Shown here in pieces: positions 1-12,837 of a DNA stretch of 64,000 bases. The notes under the pieces are model-generated. The model saw only the letters and a list, made by a program, of their open reading frames with translations. It did no database searches and was not told where the DNA came from. The position numbers and the translations under genes were made by a program. Source of the stretch: Sphagnum compactum (lineage: Eukaryota > Bryophyta > Sphagnopsida > Sphagnales); contig OZ234502.1 of NCBI GenBank assembly GCA_965153455.1, positions 1,157,267 to 1,221,266 on the forward strand, given 5' to 3'. The stretch's first letter is position 1. Each line of letters starts with the position of its first letter.

Positions 1-316
1 TATTGTTTCTGAGTTATCATGTTTGACTTTTAACATTAAAAAAGGTTTCTATACTAGATAAATCTTAAGGATAAATTGATCCCAAATTGAAACAAAGAGG
101 ATCTTTTCTTTGGTTGGAATCCTTATTAGTTTTAAGAAGTGTCGTTCACAATCAGAAAATTTGGACAAATTAATCTTTGTCAACAAAAATTGGTCCAATG
201 ATCTTAGGATAGGTTATAAAGCCCTTTCATGCTTGGTAGATTTAATTGAGATTGATGCAAATTTAGAGGAGGATTTATGGAGTTTGAAGGAGCCTTTGAA
301 AAGGATGAAGGTATGA
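1..316 (+). mobile_element. hAT-type transposase C-terminal relic
   Basis: The end of a plant hAT-like transposase. The stretch around 70-130 reads SQIETKRIFSLVGIL, which matches the hAT dimerisation-domain hallmark (QIETERVFSLAG in relatives as I remember them). It is followed by a tail with ENLDKLIFVNKNW and an acidic LEEDL end, stopping at 314-316. An in-frame stop precedes the motif near position 79, so this is a dead relic; the upstream part lies outside the window. The same transposase type recurs on the minus strand at 47.2-48.3 kb. Family membership is from memory of the motif; no search was possible. Confidence 0.6.
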
Positions 317-2821
317 AGTTTTAAAATTTGAATTGAAAAATTTGTTACAATGTAAAAATTTTCATATTTTTTAAACTATAAAAGTAATAATTTTAAATTA
401 ATAAAGTAAGTAAATTATTAATCAATGAATTATCAAATTTAATTTCAATTAGTGAAAATTTTAATAACCAGGTTGTGAAAATTGAATGTGAAAATCAACT
501 GATCTTGTATATGTGAGAACCGCCCTAATTGAGAACTGGTTTGAGAAAAAAAATAAAAAATATACCCTAGTCAGTTTTCACGAACCCAAAAATATATATT
601 TATGTTAGAGAAGTGATTAAGTTTTCATAACATGATGTAAGAACTGGAATCGGTCAGTTCTCACAAAAAGTGAGAACTGCCTAACACTGGTCACATCCTT
701 TCCATCCCCAGTCCTCCATGCATGAAACCTGACACTTGGAGAATACTGTAGACAATGGTTAGCTTCCACATTGAGAAAATAAGTAATTTTTTTTATTTAA
801 ATCAATTAATTTTCTTAAAAATTCAAAAAATAGTAATTTCATGATTCACAATTGTCTACTATGAGATTGCCATACGAGTAGTGAGATTAATCATATTGGA
901 GCTCTTCTAATAATTACAATGGTTTTCAGCACCTCGTCTTCATATTTTTATAAATTCTCATTTCAATATTTAAAGGATTAATTTATGAGGAAACTGACCC
1001 TAGGGTTAAGGTACTCAACTGATTTTGTCACAGTCCAGATAGTCAAACAATATTCTACATAACAATTGAAAGCAGGCATTTGTTTCAAATGTGGCCAAAA
1101 TAGTCCTACCCAGTCTGGGTACTCCAAAAAATACAAGCTTTTTCTTCAGTACTCCAACTGATAGTTTAAAGAAAAGACAAGACGTCACTACAATACTTTG
1201 ATACTGGCAAACTTTGCACAATATGTGGGACATGACTGCAGGCTTGAGAGTTCGGTGGAGCAAGTGGTATTGTAGGATAGGATAACTTCCTTCAGGCTGT
1301 TAATGACATGTAGATTGGAAGAAGCAGCAATCTGCAGGAACAACCCAAAAAACTGCAAAATCGAATATCAACACAAAACTTCACCAAAAAGTTCAGTGAG
1401 AGTCTAAAGCCATGGCTACTGACTGTAGTTCAAGAGCAAGAATAGGAAGGACCATAGTTCTAGAGTAAGAACAGGAATGCTTTCTGTCCTGATAGAAAGT
1501 CTTCATTAAGAAACAGAAAAAGGAATGATGAAGCAATTTCTGTCAGTTTGCTTCACAAAACAAACAACACTCCTTGGCATAAACCAACAAAGCTGAAAAA
1601 TGAATTCAGGTTTAAGGGCTTGACGATTATTGCATCAGTGTGGTCTGCCATATGCATAAAACCCCTACAAAGAGGTACATGTCCTCAAGAGCACAACCAA
1701 CTTCAGTATGACCTGAAACTTCTGAGAAAATTTGTAAAACTTATTTCAAGTGCAGAACATTATTGCTTGTGCCCAATGAGCCACCTTATGAGTCTCTGAC
1801 TATGGCAAAGAGTAATCAGGATTGTCCAATACTAGATATCCAGTGAAGAATAGTCACAGCATGTATGTAGTCATACAAAGATATGGACTTTCACACAACA
1901 CTCATACCAGGAAGTATATGCTATGTGGAGATCTAGTTCATTGTTATGTTTGAAGGTACATCTGCAGTATTGTCATGTGATGTTTTCTTGGGTGATGACA
2001 ATATCTCACTCTTGCAGAAGACCTACCTCTTCCTTCACAAAGCATAATCTTTAACACAAGCATCTCATGCACAGATCCCACATTAGAATTCATGAAGTGG
2101 GATCCTAAATGCTCAATGCAAGAGTAGATTCAAATGTATGAAATCTTCATGACATTAATTTGCTCCTCTCAGATGCAAAGGAGATGATCTTCTCAACAGT
2201 TTGATTAATCATAGATGGCAAGCAGTTGCTCTTCTGCACAGCCACTGTAGAAAACACAGTTGAACAAAGTATATATCATCCATCACAGCAGTAAACAAAA
2301 TTGATAGAATGGAATACAAAATCACAATTGCCCCAATGCAGTCTCAATGTGTTGCTCATCAGCTTTTTATATTTCCTCCAAACAGCAAACTGTAACAATC
2401 CACAATTGTGACAGGAAAAAGGAAGGAGTGGTACTTAAGCACAGAATGAGCATGGAAACAGAAGCTGAAATAATAGCTTTTTCAGGTATCATCAATCATT
2501 AGAGGAATGCTGCTGATCTGCATCCCATATCAGGCAGGAGTTGCACATTCACATCATAATGCTGATGCCACCACCACTGGTTACAAATTGCCTTACTATC
2601 TGGAATGCTCACAGGGCACAAGTATGCCATTTGCACATGCACCATGGCAATCGATTCTCTTGCAGGATGACCACAGGTATGATTGAATGGTATTATGTGA
2701 GCACAAACTGCAACAGGAGACCCTGAAAACTTCTATCCTACAATCTGATCATTGAGACACATGAAGGTTGAAGCAGAAAACTGCATTAGAAGCAGTGGAG
2801 AAGAATGAATAATTGTGTAAG
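317..2821. other. no gene seen
   Basis: AT-rich intergenic DNA with no coding region I can support. The part next to 2822 is probably the 3' UTR and downstream flank of the minus-strand DUF716 gene. A small perfect hairpin lies at 655-679. Confidence 0.6.
655..679. repeat. 10-bp perfect hairpin, AAAAA loop
   Basis: CAGTTCTCAC and GTGAGAACTG flank a five-A loop. The same GAGAACTG word recurs nearby (about 520-540) and at 59490, so it may be a scrap of a dispersed repeat. Confidence 0.5.
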
Positions 2822-4349
2822 TCACAAAGTGGAAACTTCAGGTCTGTTGGATTCAATGCCAATTTCATTGGGCTCCACATCAGGATAGAACAACTCAGTA
2901 TGCCCATAGAAATGTGCTGCAATAGCAAAGGTGAAGAGCACCAGAATCCAAAGACACACTATAAGCACAGAGAGCTGCACATTGGCAAAGACTTGGCCTC
3001 GCTTTTCAGCTGTGTCGGTCTCACACACAATCGTATCACTCTTAGCCATGCAACCTGTGGGCATGAGAGGGCCATAGAGTGTATATGCAGTGCAGTAGAA
3101 CCATGCTCCTTGTAATGTCAGGGCCAGACCAGCAGCCAAGTCAAGTGCAAAGCTCTGTGGGTAAGCTGCAATGAGGATAGATGCCAAGATGCACAACCCT
3201 ATGAGCACCACCAAAATCTCATGATAGCTTCCTTCCAGACCTGCATGGCTTGTAGAATGGAAGTAGAACAAGAGGTACTCTGCAGTGAATGCCATGCTTG
3301 CAATCCAGAACAATCCTCCCTCAGGCAGTGGCAACCACCTGCCAAAAAAGGTGAAGAAATCTCACAAACCCTATATCAATTGAATTCATCTCCCTGTGTG
3401 CTTCATCAAAGAAAATCTTGTCTGGATTCAAAACAGCACAGTGGTAGATATGGTACTGCTTGACATAAACAAGTCATGCTACTCTCATGTATCACAGGGA
3501 ACTCTTAAGAATTGAGAACTTCTTGTGACATTCATAAACCTATGTTTGAATGTCAGAAGAAGTTCTAGGGTTTTGTGCATCTGGTCAGATGGGTTTCTAG
3601 ATTCTTGAGAAGTGCTGTCAGAAGTTGTTGATCTTTGAGAAGTTCTGACATTTATAAAAGTTTGCCATGTTATTTCTGCAAGGAAGAATGACTGCCCATC
3701 TGTAGACAGGGAGTCACAAGGGACTGCAGTAGATTGACACTTGCAAACGAAGAAAATCTATCAAACCTTAATTGTAATTGCAAGCCCAATGATAATATCA
3801 AGCTTTAGATGCAAGCAATGAGTTTCACTGCCTTTGTGATGGAGTACAGAAATCTGATTGCAAGATAACTAACTTGGATATCTGCTGGCTCAAATTGCAG
3901 AAAGGAGGAAGAGTGTGGAGTGGGGGAGGAGACGGGGGGAAGGAGGGAAAAAAAACTTAGAAGATGCACAACAAAACGTACCCTGTGGTTTCACTGATGA
4001 GAACACAGGTGCCGAACAGGAAGAACATGAGGAGCATAGCAGCATGCTCAAAGTCATTCAAGTGCGCAGTGTTGAGAGCACCATCTACCTCAAATCGCAG
4101 ATGCGTTGAGTAGAAAAACTCTAAACACATGTCGATGAAGCTACCGACAATGATGACGTACAACTCCATGTATCTGAGACCTGCATGTGCAAACACTGTA
4201 GCAGCAGCAGCAGCTGGTGGTGGATGCCAGACTCGACCTCGAAAACCCTTGGGATCTTTCACATAATTGAAGATGGAATTCAACAAATGCCACAATCCAA
4301 CCAAACCAAACAAAGTTCCTGGCAACACATGACCCTTGAAAGACCCCAT
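2822..4349 (-). CDS. TMEM45/DUF716 family multi-pass membrane protein, two exons
   Basis: Exon 1 is 4349-3982 and exon 2 is 3338-2822, separated by a 643-bp GT-AG intron (donor GTACGT at 3981-3976, acceptor TTTTTTGGCAG ending at 3339). The splice joins phase 2 and gives ETTG-WLPLPEGG, 294 residues, the usual plant DUF716 length. The N-terminus MGSFKGHVLPGTLFGLVGLW with His7 and GLWH at 18-21 is the family signature. I count about seven hydrophobic segments, then a hydrophilic tail after FYGHTELF. The start is the first ATG, in a good context (AACATGGGG). The family is membrane-embedded with no agreed biochemical role; some plant members are reported as pathogen-responsive. No frame damage is seen, so it is probably functional. 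The assignment is by motif and topology, not search. Confidence 0.88.
3339..3981 (-). other. intron of the DUF716 gene
   Basis: Bounded by GTACGT and a T-rich tract plus GGCAG on the minus strand. Removing it restores one open frame across both exons. Confidence 0.85.
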
Positions 4350-4449
4350 GTTATCCCCTATTCTCTATTTCCGCTGATGGCCAGAGAGTTGTCTCTGGCC
4401 CTGATGTATATCTCTGTCTCTGTCACTCCCAGGGAACCTGCTAGTTGTT

Positions 4450-4745
4450 GCTTGCCACTTGCTTGCTCAGTTTTGTCCAGGCAATAACAACAACAACAAT
4501 AGGGTTTCCTCACAAAATCCAAAGCTCCTGCTACTACTCTGCTGCTTTCTTGCCTGATTGCTTGCTTGCTCAGTTTTGTACAAGCAACAACAGGGATTCC
4601 TTACAAAAATCCAAACCTTCTGGTGCTTGCTTGCTTGATCAAATTTGTACAAGCGACAAAAACAGGGATTCCTTTCAAAGAAAACCTACTGCTGATGCTG
4701 CTACTGGCTGCTTGCTCAGATTGTTCAAACAACAACAATCCAGCT
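4450..4745. repeat. four degenerate tandem units in the DUF716 5' region
   Basis: Units share CTTGCTTGCTCAGTTTTGT, then CAAGCAACAACA and AGGGATTCCT. They begin near 4459, 4561, 4627 and 4709, with a variable period of about 65-100 bp. They lie 100-400 bp upstream of the minus-strand start codon, so they are probably leader or promoter DNA. A telo-box-like AAACCCTAG lies at about 5035. Confidence 0.6.
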
Positions 4746-5059
4746 CCGGAGAAACTGCTCTGAGAGTGCATCTGATCACAAAAGCCATTGCAGCAAATCT
4801 CAAGACCCATCAAATCCTCCTCCATCATCCTCCATCATCAAAGCAATAGAACACATCAAAATCCTAAGAATTGTCAAAAACTGCCGTAACAACCTTCCAG
4901 AGAAATTTTCTAGTGAAGACGAAGAAGCATGGAATCTCAAAGGGGGAGGAAGAAGAAGAATTTCCTCACAATCCAACAAGTACAAGACCTAAACAACAAC
5001 TTTTAGTTCACTCTTCCAAAGAAAAGATCTCTAAAACCCTAGTTTTGCGATAGGGCTTT

Positions 5060-5815
5060 TGGCAAGGGAAAGAAAGAAGCAATTAAAAGAGAAGGTTTTA
5101 ATATAGAAGATAAGAAGTTTGCTAAGCAAAAGTGATTATGCATCTGAAGTCAACTATTGATTAGTTATTAATCGATTTATCCGTAAAGTAAGAAAAACAC
5201 AGCACCAAAACCCTGAGTTTGGTCATACACAGGGTGAGATTAAAAAAAAACCTCCAAAAAAGTACATTAGCATTCAAGGGGGGATGAAACTCAGAAAACC
5301 ATCAATTTCGGTGAGAAACTGAGTTTCATCTTGTCTTTCCTTTTTCCTGAGCGTCTCCACTGCTGCTACATATAATTTCAATTCTCCTAACTGTACAATT
5401 ATTACTATTAGTCTCGAACCTCGTGCATTAAATGCTGAGTTTCAGCATTTCAAACTGAGAATTAATAAAAATGTCTTTACTTTGCAAATACCATTGAAAG
5501 AGGGGATAGGGGGTGAAAGGAGGCCCAAAGACAGGGTTACTTTATGGATAATTCTATTATTCTAATCAAATGATTAAACGTGGACCTTACGTTAGTAAAG
5601 CTCTATTTGTTAGTACATGGTTTTTTGTTTTTTTGTTCAATTTTATGATGTAGCCACAATGCTTTAGCTGCACGAAGGGATTAGCCAAATGTGACTGCAG
5701 GTTGGAGATGAAACCTAGAAAGTTTAGGAATCTTGTTATATTTTAGCAACCTGCTAGAACCGATTGATGATGGAACCCAATTTGTATATACTCTAATGGT
5801 TAATGCGCGTGTTGG
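5060..5815. other. no gene seen
   Basis: Upstream flank of the DUF716 gene; AT-rich, no ORF with coding character. Confidence 0.6.
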
Positions 5816-6060
5816 TCTGGTATATGGGCCTGCTCCTGGTATTGGTACTGGTATCAAGACTGCACCAGTCTGGTATGTACTTGAGGTAATACCAGCCTTC
5901 TATCAGCTTTATACCAGTCCTATACCAGTTATATACTTGCCATATACGAGCCAAAAAACCTTATATCAAGACCAGACTGGTATGAAAGTTTTTAAAAAGT
6001 ACTCATTCCAGTACCAGCCTGGTATGAAAAAACCTGTTACCAGGACCAGCTTGTATGTTC
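5816..6060. repeat. interspersed CTGGTAT / ATACCAG motifs
   Basis: The heptamer CTGGTAT and its complement ATACCAG (or close variants) recur many times in 240 bp in both orientations, so the segment can fold in many ways. The 130-residue ORF across it is repeat-derived and not credible as a gene. Confidence 0.6.
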
Positions 6061-6104
6061 AAAAAGTCCAAACCACACCAACACAACTTAATACTCAAGT
6101 GAAC

Positions 6105-6465
6105 CTTCTGAACCTAATTATGTGAAACTCTAATTATTATAGTCAAAGTAATGAAACCTATATTTTTATGTAAAATTCTAATTAGTGGAATCAGAATCAA
6201 GTGATCATGGGCACTGATTTTAATTTGATTTCTATTTATTGTAATCTTAATTGAGGGATGATCATTGGACCCAATTTTATGTAAAATTCTAGTGGTTGTG
6301 CTCAAGTGATGATGGAGCCATGGACACAAAATGACCCAATGTTACATAAAACTCTAATGTTTATGCTTGAGTATTGATGAACCCAATTATGTAAAACTCT
6401 AACGCTTATACTCAAGAGTCAAGTGATGATGAACCCAATTTTATGTAAAACTTTAACTAATGGAA
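6105..6465. repeat. degenerate minisatellite, about 55-65 bp units
   Basis: About six copies of a unit built on CCCAATTTTATGTAAAACTCTAAT followed by CTCAAGTGATGATG with small indels. Confidence 0.65.
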
Positions 6466-7613
6466 TTGTTGTTATAACTGAGGTTGCTAAAAGGGATGTT
6501 TCTAGAGTCTTTCCTTGTGTCCTAACATTTTTTTGGTCGAGCAGATGTTTGGACTTACCCTTTCCTTGTGCATCTAGTATCCTTCATGATGTGTCCAAGT
6601 GTTTTCCTAGTGTTGGTTGGCACATCCTGACATCTTGTTAACACTATTCAATGTCTTCAAGATTTTTTCAATGTCACTAACATTTTCCCAACACAATTTT
6701 GAGCATCCTCTTGGTGCCCCCTATCATTTACCTTGATGTTATTTCAATGATAAATCATAAATGTGTTGATCGCTTCAAGGTGGCCTAGTGCAGGTTTTCA
6801 CGCATGGATAGCAGGGGCCTTGGAACAAACCAACATGAAAACATGTCATGTTTTGATGACGGTCTGATGTTCGTTTTGACTGGTCGAAAATCGCAAGCCA
6901 CAAAACACAAGCCTCGAAACAAAAACTTCAAAACTACCACCCACCAAAACATGTCAAGTTTCGACAATGTAACCCAACACGCATTTTGATGCTTGGGCAA
7001 CCTGAGCCTTTAAAACATATCCCACTAAAACATGCAACGTTTCGAGAGTTATATTTCAACCCCATCCACCCATATTCCATGTTCCCCCATTCAATCCCCA
7101 TCCATGCCCCATGACCCATCCATGACACTTTAGACCTTTTTCAATTTTCCCACATTTTGTATAACTTTTGCCGGACTACTCTGTCAAGACAATTAGTGAA
7201 AATAATGGAATAGGTTTTAAAGTTCAGGTAGGAATTGATTACAACCAGTAAGCATTGTGTGTTAATCGTCATAACAAATTGCACAAGCGCACCTAGGTTT
7301 TGGTTCAATTAAGGTTTAGTTTCATTATAAAATTTCTTGGTTCTTTTACAACTACGAGCTTTCTTTCTTCCTCCAATGCAAGCATTAAGTGGTCCAGGTC
7401 TTCCATTCTTCTTCTGATTTTCCATTGTTTTTAGCACAAAAGTCGAATTAGTTGTGATAAAAAAGAAGAAACATGGAAAGCGAAGCAACAACCATGATAG
7501 TAGAAAATGTGAAAATATATAAAATAATTTTTCTTGGAGACCTACACCCGTGAGGAGTGGTTGCACTACTTAAGGAATGCCACAATCATTGCTGAGAAGA
7601 CAAGAAGGAGTTT
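6466..7613. other. no gene seen
   Basis: No supportable gene. ACATGTTTTG/CATGTTTCGA words are scattered through 6830-7040, like those at 8.2-8.6 kb. Confidence 0.5.
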
Positions 7614-7868
7614 ATTTGTGTTTATTGTCATTGCAAAAAGAATTCGAAGATGATGATCAATGAGCACCAAAAGAAGGGGTGTGACAAATTTGTGGATTCC
7701 GAAGGGAATCCTCTCAAACTGAAATTGTACCCACCATTAAAAAACGCAACAGAGGGTGTGTATCTTGCGAAGGTTGGAAACATTATGGATTATGGGGCGA
7801 AAGCAAATGCATTGTTGAAGCCAAACAGCAGTCGCCTTTCGACTACATTAGTTTTCCAGCTAGTATAA
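7614..7868 (+). pseudogene. possible BED-type zinc-finger fragment
   Basis: In one frame CVYCHCKKNSKMMINEHQKK is followed by GCDKF, a C-x2-C...H-x5-C arrangement like the BED finger at the N-terminus of hAT-type transposases and relatives. The frame runs to a stop at 7866 with no further recognisable domain. It could be chance or a transposon relic. Confidence 0.3.
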
Positions 7869-8284
7869 AAATCTGAACACAAGCACAAGAAGGAAAAAAC
7901 ATCGCCCTTGGATTTTCACAATGAAGTTCAACAGGATTTCATTATTGTCCATAAAAAACATTTCACCAAACATGGAGGCCAAGTAGTCAAACAAGTTTCG
8001 AAATTAAAGAGGATCTCGAATGCACCACTTTGCTAAAACGTATCATTTGAGAAAAATCGCAACACAGTGGTATTGGATCACACCTTTTCTATTTGAATTT
8101 GCAACATTGTAATGTTTTCTTAAGTTTTGACAAGATTCAATTACCAATTGTAAATTGTTTGCAAAGTATTAGTCTAAATTCTAATGTTTAATTGAAAAGC
8201 AACTTGTATGAGTTCATGTGGAACATGTTTCGATATACATCTTTCCGTCCGTGAAATTCCAAAAGTTTTAGACTCGTCCAACAA

Positions 8285-8405
8285 AAAATCATGTTTCAGT
8301 CATGTTTCAACATTATATTAGTTCCATGTTTCAATCGTGTTTCAATAATCTATCATTCCATGTTTCAACATTTTATTAGTTCCAAAAAAACATGTTGCAA
8401 TATCA
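8285..8405. repeat. CATGTTTCAA-based short tandem repeats
   Basis: Repeated units of about 40-60 bp: CATGTTTCAACATTATATTA, then GTTCCATGTTTCAATC, several times with drift. The word CATGTTT also occurs loosely through 8.2-9.5 kb. Confidence 0.55.
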
Positions 8406-9879
8406 GTAGGTAAGTTTATGTTTTGGTGGCAAATTACAGAATTCCTCAACAACTACCATGTTTCAAAACACTTCTGTGGAAATTTCATTCCTCGTTCATG
8501 GACATGATCATGTTTTGACTTTCATAATTGGCAAACCTAGATAAAAATCTAACGATTTCTAATAGCCATGTTTTTATAGGTTTTAATTGGCATGTTTCTG
8601 TGATATAATATGTCTCATCTCTTAATGCATTTAACTTTCAAGGTCTCTAAATCATATCACGATCTAAAGAATGAGGAGTCGAAACCAATGGATGTTTAGA
8701 ATAGAACCTCGCCATCAAGAAATTTGGATACCAATCCAAAGGAATTACATACCCCAAAATCAACTCCCAAAAACCAACAGGAAATGGTGGGGACAAGAAA
8801 AAGAAATTAGAGCTTGACATGGTGCTCTTAAAAAACGAGGCCTAGCAAGAGGCTGATATAGTGTTTCGGGAATCCTCGAAACAAAAACTAATGTTTGTTG
8901 GGAAAATTGTAGGAGCACTTGGCATTTGGCATTTACTATAGTGTAATCTTCTTGATTGGGACTAAAAAACACAAAATAAAGAAGAATTTTGCAAAGAATT
9001 TGGGTACTTTTATTTGGGATCTAAACTTCAACATTGTTTCCTATTGCACATTCAAAAAGTTCATGCGAGGAAACAAAATGGTACTCAATTACTTTTACCA
9101 TATTGATCCATTGCAGTACATCTGATTTTTATTCTATGCATTCGTAGTCACATCAATCACTTACTTTAGACTTCATTCCATATCTATTTTTTGGATACAT
9201 ATGCATGTTTGAAATTTTCCATCATTGGTGTTTCAACATCGCTTAAAGTTAAAGATTCATGTCTAGTATATTCATTTAGGTTTTGTTTCGCATTCACATT
9301 ACTCCTACGGTTTTTTTTTTTTCCATTATTAAGTTCTTAATAGGTGCCATTGTAGACACTCCACCTCTTCAAAACATAAGCACTCCATGTATTCTGAAAC
9401 ATGGGAACGACATGTTTCTATCACCCCATAAACTTCATTGCATGTTTCTATCACCCCACTGATACCTCGAAAGCTGTCAATATTTTAAAGCACAATGGCC
9501 ATCTTTTGTTTGGGGGACAAGAAATTCGGGAAGGTATTTGTGACAAGGATATAAAGCTACGTACTAAAGGTTCATGTCACCATTAGATAATATAACAAAG
9601 ATGTTTTTTTTTGCTGTTGTACAGATTAGGGAAATAGAAGATATGGTGTGTAAGGATATTGCATTATTCCAGAAAATTTGGGAGCAAATATATGAGGAAC
9701 GAAGGGAAGCTTCACTTCTAGACATAATGAAATATTTTTGACGTTGTGAAGACATAGACATGGGATGGATAAACGTGTGTTGGGGTGTGTCACAAGTTCT
9801 AGATGCTTCAACTAGTCTCCCCCACGAAGCTACCCTAGACAATGTGGTAAAACAAAAACGTGTTTCCTTGTTCCGAACT
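8406..9879. other. no gene seen
   Basis: AT-rich, only short ORFs, no recognised domain. Confidence 0.5.
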
Positions 9880-10810
9880 CAGTTCACAATTGAGGGTGCT
9901 CCAACAATGCTATCCTTGGAAGCACCCCTTTATCTTCTTCCTCATTTGAAGTCTATGGTTATGGAGATAAAACTAGTGGTTCATATTTAAATGATGGAAT
10001 AATTTTGTCCATTTGAAAAATCTTGTGTTTGTACAACCTTTCATTTCTCTCATAGCTTCTGTAGACCTTGCCAATGTTTTTTTGGACAATGTCTTAAACT
10101 ATATTCCACTAGAGGTCTGCATCTTTCTCCTCCATTGATAATGCCTTGAACTTAACTTAAAGCAAAATGTTTTGTTTCTGAAATTCACTATTATCTCTGA
10201 AGACAATATCATAATTGAAGGGTTTTACCTTCTGGGTCTCTTCTAGAAGTTTGTGTAACTTTTCATTAAAAGCCTTCTATTTCTATAAATTTCTGTCCAT
10301 TTGTGCATGCCTTTGATCAACTTGCCATTGTACCTCATTCTTTGCTTGATAGGCATTGGCATTGTCCATTTTGAGTTCCTCCAACTCCTTATGTTGTTTC
10401 AAGAGAACTTCCTCCATGTTTTGTAGTCTCTTTGAAGTTTGGTATGCTCCACACTTAGAGTATCCTTCTCTGCCTTTAAGTTCTAATAATTGGCATCTAT
10501 TTCCTTTAGAGTTGCTTGCAAGGTATCCTTTTCTATTTTGATGTTTTCCAAATCCTTGTTTTGTTGCTTCATGTTTTTGATCCCCTGTCTAGTTGTTTGG
10601 AGTTTTGCCAATACCTAACTATTCTCACTATTCCTATCATGCAATTCTACTTTGAGCTTCTACTCTTTCTCCAAAGCCCCTTATAGATTCTTTTTAGATC
10701 TATCCTTTTCTTTTATAATCTGCTTATTTTTTATCTTTAGATTAGAAAGTCTAAGCAAAATATTTGTCATCTGTACACTATATTTTGTTGCCTGTTGAAA
10801 CATACTAGCA
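9880..10810 (-). pseudogene. coiled-coil coding relic, copy D1
   Basis: The minus strand keeps protein-like blocks such as LLKQHKELEELKMDNANAYQ and KNEVQWQVDQRHAQMDRNL, interrupted by stops. The same blocks occur in order at 14.1-15.1 kb. The content (Lys, Glu, Leu heptads) predicts a long coiled coil. I do not recognise a family; it could be a retroelement gag-like protein or an ordinary gene relic carried by a repeat. Copies D1 and D2 align over about 900 bp in the same orientation. Confidence 0.5.
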
Positions 10811-11519
10811 GTTCTATTGTGCTCATCCAATTATGCTTCTATCCTTTGCTCAAACCCTGGTGTATGAAACCTAGAAATTTGACCTTTGGAACTTGTACAT
10901 GACAAACCTCCTATGTGCAGTCCAAATTTCTCCAAATACATTCAAGCTAGTTGCAGAACTTGGTCTTGAAGGTAGCATACCTTCATTATTTTGTGGTATG
11001 GAACAAATTGTTGTACTTGTGGTGGATCTAGATCAAAATCATGTATCTACTCCTTTACTAGCTTTTAAGCTTAAGATTATGGCTCCATTTTAGGCCATCT
11101 CTAATGCTCTTAGACATCTGATCTCTATTTTTGCTTAGAAGAGATCTATGGTGGTCTTGGATTAGATTTAGGAGATATGGATTTTTTCCTTTTGTTTCTG
11201 ATTTGTTATTGTTGCTTCCTCAGCAATTCTACTATTTATTAACGATTAATACTGCCTCTCATTGCAGTATCTTTTTGTCTTCTCTACTTCTTTTGCAAAG
11301 TCTCTTTCTCCTCATCATCATTAGACCGAGACATTAGAACTACTCTTCTAGTTGTCTTAGTCTTTGGCTATTTCTCCTTTTATAAAAGATATGTGTAAGG
11401 TTCAGATGTCTTTTGTTTTTTCTGAACCTTTCCTTCAAATTTTTCTTCTTCTATCCTCTTGTGGCTATTTAGCTTGTTTCTTCTTCTCCTGTGGCTCTGA
11501 TCCTTTTAGTGGAAACCAC
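10811..11519. other. no gene seen
   Basis: On the minus strand a short Ser/Thr-rich reading (SLKASKGVDT) continues from D1, but it diverges from D2 and cannot be called. Confidence 0.35.
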
Positions 11520-12420
11520 TTTTGAAATAGAACTTTTGATACTCAACTTACAATATAATAACTACCAATAGCCTATGATAATATAACCTAGAATATCCAA
11601 TAATAACTTATAATAAAATAGTCACTAATAGTCATAATATAACATAGAATAACCAATAATAATTTATAAGACAACAACCATCAATAGTCATAATATAACC
11701 TAGAATAACCATCAATAGCCACCAATAGTCATTGATCAAATAACCACTAATAGCCACCAATAGCCACCAATATCCATTAATAAAATAGCCACCAATAGCC
11801 ACTAATAGCCACTAATAAAATAGTCACCAATAACCATTAATAGAATAATCATCAATAGAATAGCTACTAATAGCCATTAATAGAATAACTATCAATAGAA
11901 CAGCTATTAATAGCCATTAATAAAATAACCATCAATAGAATAGCTACTAATAGACACTAATAGAATAGCCACCAATAGCCATTAATAAAATAACCACTAA
12001 TAACCACCAATAAAATAACCATTAGTAACCACCGATAAAATAACTACCAATAGCACTTAATAGAATAACCATAATACTCACCAATAACCCCAATAAAAAA
12101 ATAACCTATAACCACCAATAGAACAGTCATTAATAGCCATATATTAAAATTGCTTAAAAATGTCAAAAAATAATCTAGGGTGAAATAATCTATAATAGAT
12201 AAAAATAACTTAAGGTGAAATAGCTTACAATAGCCTAAAATTGTCAATAATAGCATAAGGTGAAATAACCTTCAATAGCTAAAAGTAACCAACAATAGCC
12301 TCACATAGTCGAAAATAACCTAAGATGAAATAACTTAAAATAGCCAAAAATAATTTATAATAACTGTAAATAACCTAAAGTGAAATAATTTACAATAGCC
12401 CAAAATAACCTAACCTAAGT
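11520..12420. repeat. array of AATAGCCACCAATA-type units
   Basis: Some 900 bp of short degenerate units (AATAGCCACCAATAGCCATT, AATAAAATAACC), period about 15-16 bp grouping into longer repeats. Towards 12200 it drifts to AATAACCTAAGGTGAAATA units. Confidence 0.75.
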
Positions 12421-12837
12421 AGTGACACGTGTCAATAACTCATAGATTGAAAATCACGAAATTATCAATAATATTATATATTAAATAATTTAAATTTATT
12501 TGATTTCCATGCTGCCTAGTTAATTAACTCGCAAGTGAATGGTTTGGTAATTTGTATTTCACTTGAGATAACCTTGTTTCATTAAGTACTAATGAACTAA
12601 TTCACTATCTATAGCAACTAATCCTTGTTTACTAAGAGGTTGACTAGTTTCATCATGGTAAAAATGTCCAAATTCACTCAAAACCTAGTGAAACCCAAAG
12701 TGAACTTTTACGCATTTGGGTCTCATTCAAATGAGATCTTGAAGATTTTTTTTCCCCATAAAATAACTTGTAATTAAACATATTGAAAATCAACATGGTT
12801 TTTTGGTATTTATATATGTGAGACCTACCTACCTTAA

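Noticed and set aside
5733-6125. 130-codon ORF
   Set aside because: Produced by CTGGTAT/ATACCAG repeats; no coding character.
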